From positions 992,001 to 1,056,000 of the forward strand of contig NZ_CP070950.1 of the NCBI RefSeq assembly GCF_017084525.1: 64,000 bases of DNA, written 5' to 3'. Shown here piece after piece: positions 63,946 to 64,000 of the stretch. The stretch's first letter is position 1. Every line of letters starts with the position of its first letter. The stretch comes from Conexibacter sp. SYSU D00693 (GTDB lineage Bacteria; Actinomycetota; Thermoleophilia; Solirubrobacterales; Solirubrobacteraceae). The position numbers were made by a program, and so were the translations under genes. The notes beneath the pieces are model-generated. The model saw only the letters and a list, made by a program, of their open reading frames with translations. It was not told the DNA's origin and did no database searches.

Positions 63946-63963
63946 GGCCCCGCCGACGGGGCC
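63946..63963 (-). terminator. Terminator of the gene entering from the right edge
   Basis: GGCCCCG/CGGGGCC stem (7 bp) around CCGA, 17 nt beyond the stop codon of a minus-strand frame that enters from the window edge. Confidence 0.5.
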
Positions 63964-63979
63964 GGGACACCCGCCCGCG

Positions 63980-64000
63980 CTACGCCGCGGCCGCCTCCGC
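63980..64000 (-). CDS. C-terminal end of a gene beyond the right edge (tentative)
   Basis: The last 21 bases read on the minus strand as AEAAAA followed by TAG. A GC hairpin follows, as expected after a gene end. Too little is visible to name a product, and the frame could be fortuitous. Confidence 0.3.
   Translation of the reverse strand, partial: AEAAAA

Overview
The window is high-GC bacterial DNA that reads like an actinobacterium of the class Thermoleophilia (Solirubrobacter/Conexibacter/Baekduia-like). The clues are the codon bias, the thrS-infC-rpmI-rplT-rRNA methyltransferase-pheS-pheT cluster, an Rpf-type protein, frequent GTG starts, many start codons 7-12 nt behind a TAnnnT -10 box, tRNAs without an encoded CCA, and large secreted proteins with collagen-like repeats. 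The assignment is inferred, not proven.

Layout. 1-2.8 kb: molybdate uptake (modB partial, modA, a MerR-type HTH/Mop regulator) and two small proteins. 2.8-8.5 kb: Nudix hydrolase, a TetR repressor with two matching operators facing a membrane protein, an Rrf2 regulator, VanZ, a metallo-beta-lactamase-fold hydrolase, a secreted protein and an HDOD-LuxR fusion. 8.5-18 kb: gltX and nfo back to back, an acetyltransferase with dnaE, a 972-residue coiled-coil protein and a small ORF. 18-34 kb: argG, a secreted collagen-like protein, a macrodomain protein, argCJBD, and the translation cluster pheT-pheS-methyltransferase-rplT-rpmI-infC-thrS. 34-36.5 kb: Rpf-like muralytic protein, class V aminotransferase and small proteins.

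36,576-41,086 is an integrative element in a tRNA-Val(GAC) gene. It is bounded by a 26-bp perfect repeat of the tRNA 3' end and carries a tyrosine integrase, an Abi_C/HEPN-like abortive-infection protein, two small unknown proteins, an HUH rolling-circle Rep and an opposite-strand unknown. The native tRNA terminator lies on the far side of the element, and the element supplies a substitute hairpin next to the tRNA.

41-50 kb: a paralogue of the collagen-like protein, tRNA-Cys(GCA), a lipoprotein that joins an alpha/beta-hydrolase to a PQQ-type sugar dehydrogenase, tRNA-Gly(GCC), a two-component system and two membrane proteins. 50-57 kb: amidase, a P450 and TetR pair with two matching operators, then a VOC / unknown / membrane-anchored tandem-AAA ATPase / YihY gene run. 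57-64 kb: a secreted beta-propeller protein, glutamate-type dehydrogenase, an ECF sigma factor fused to its own zinc anti-sigma domain and a membrane segment, a c-di-GMP-I (GEMM) riboswitch in front of a secreted helical protein, RNase HI and small conserved proteins.

The most notable items are the tRNA-Val element with its defence and HUH-Rep cargo, the GEMM riboswitch next to the self-contained sigma/anti-sigma fusion, and several unusual domain fusions. No CRISPR array, insertion sequence or rRNA operon is visible. After annotation no gene-free stretch exceeds about 300 bases.
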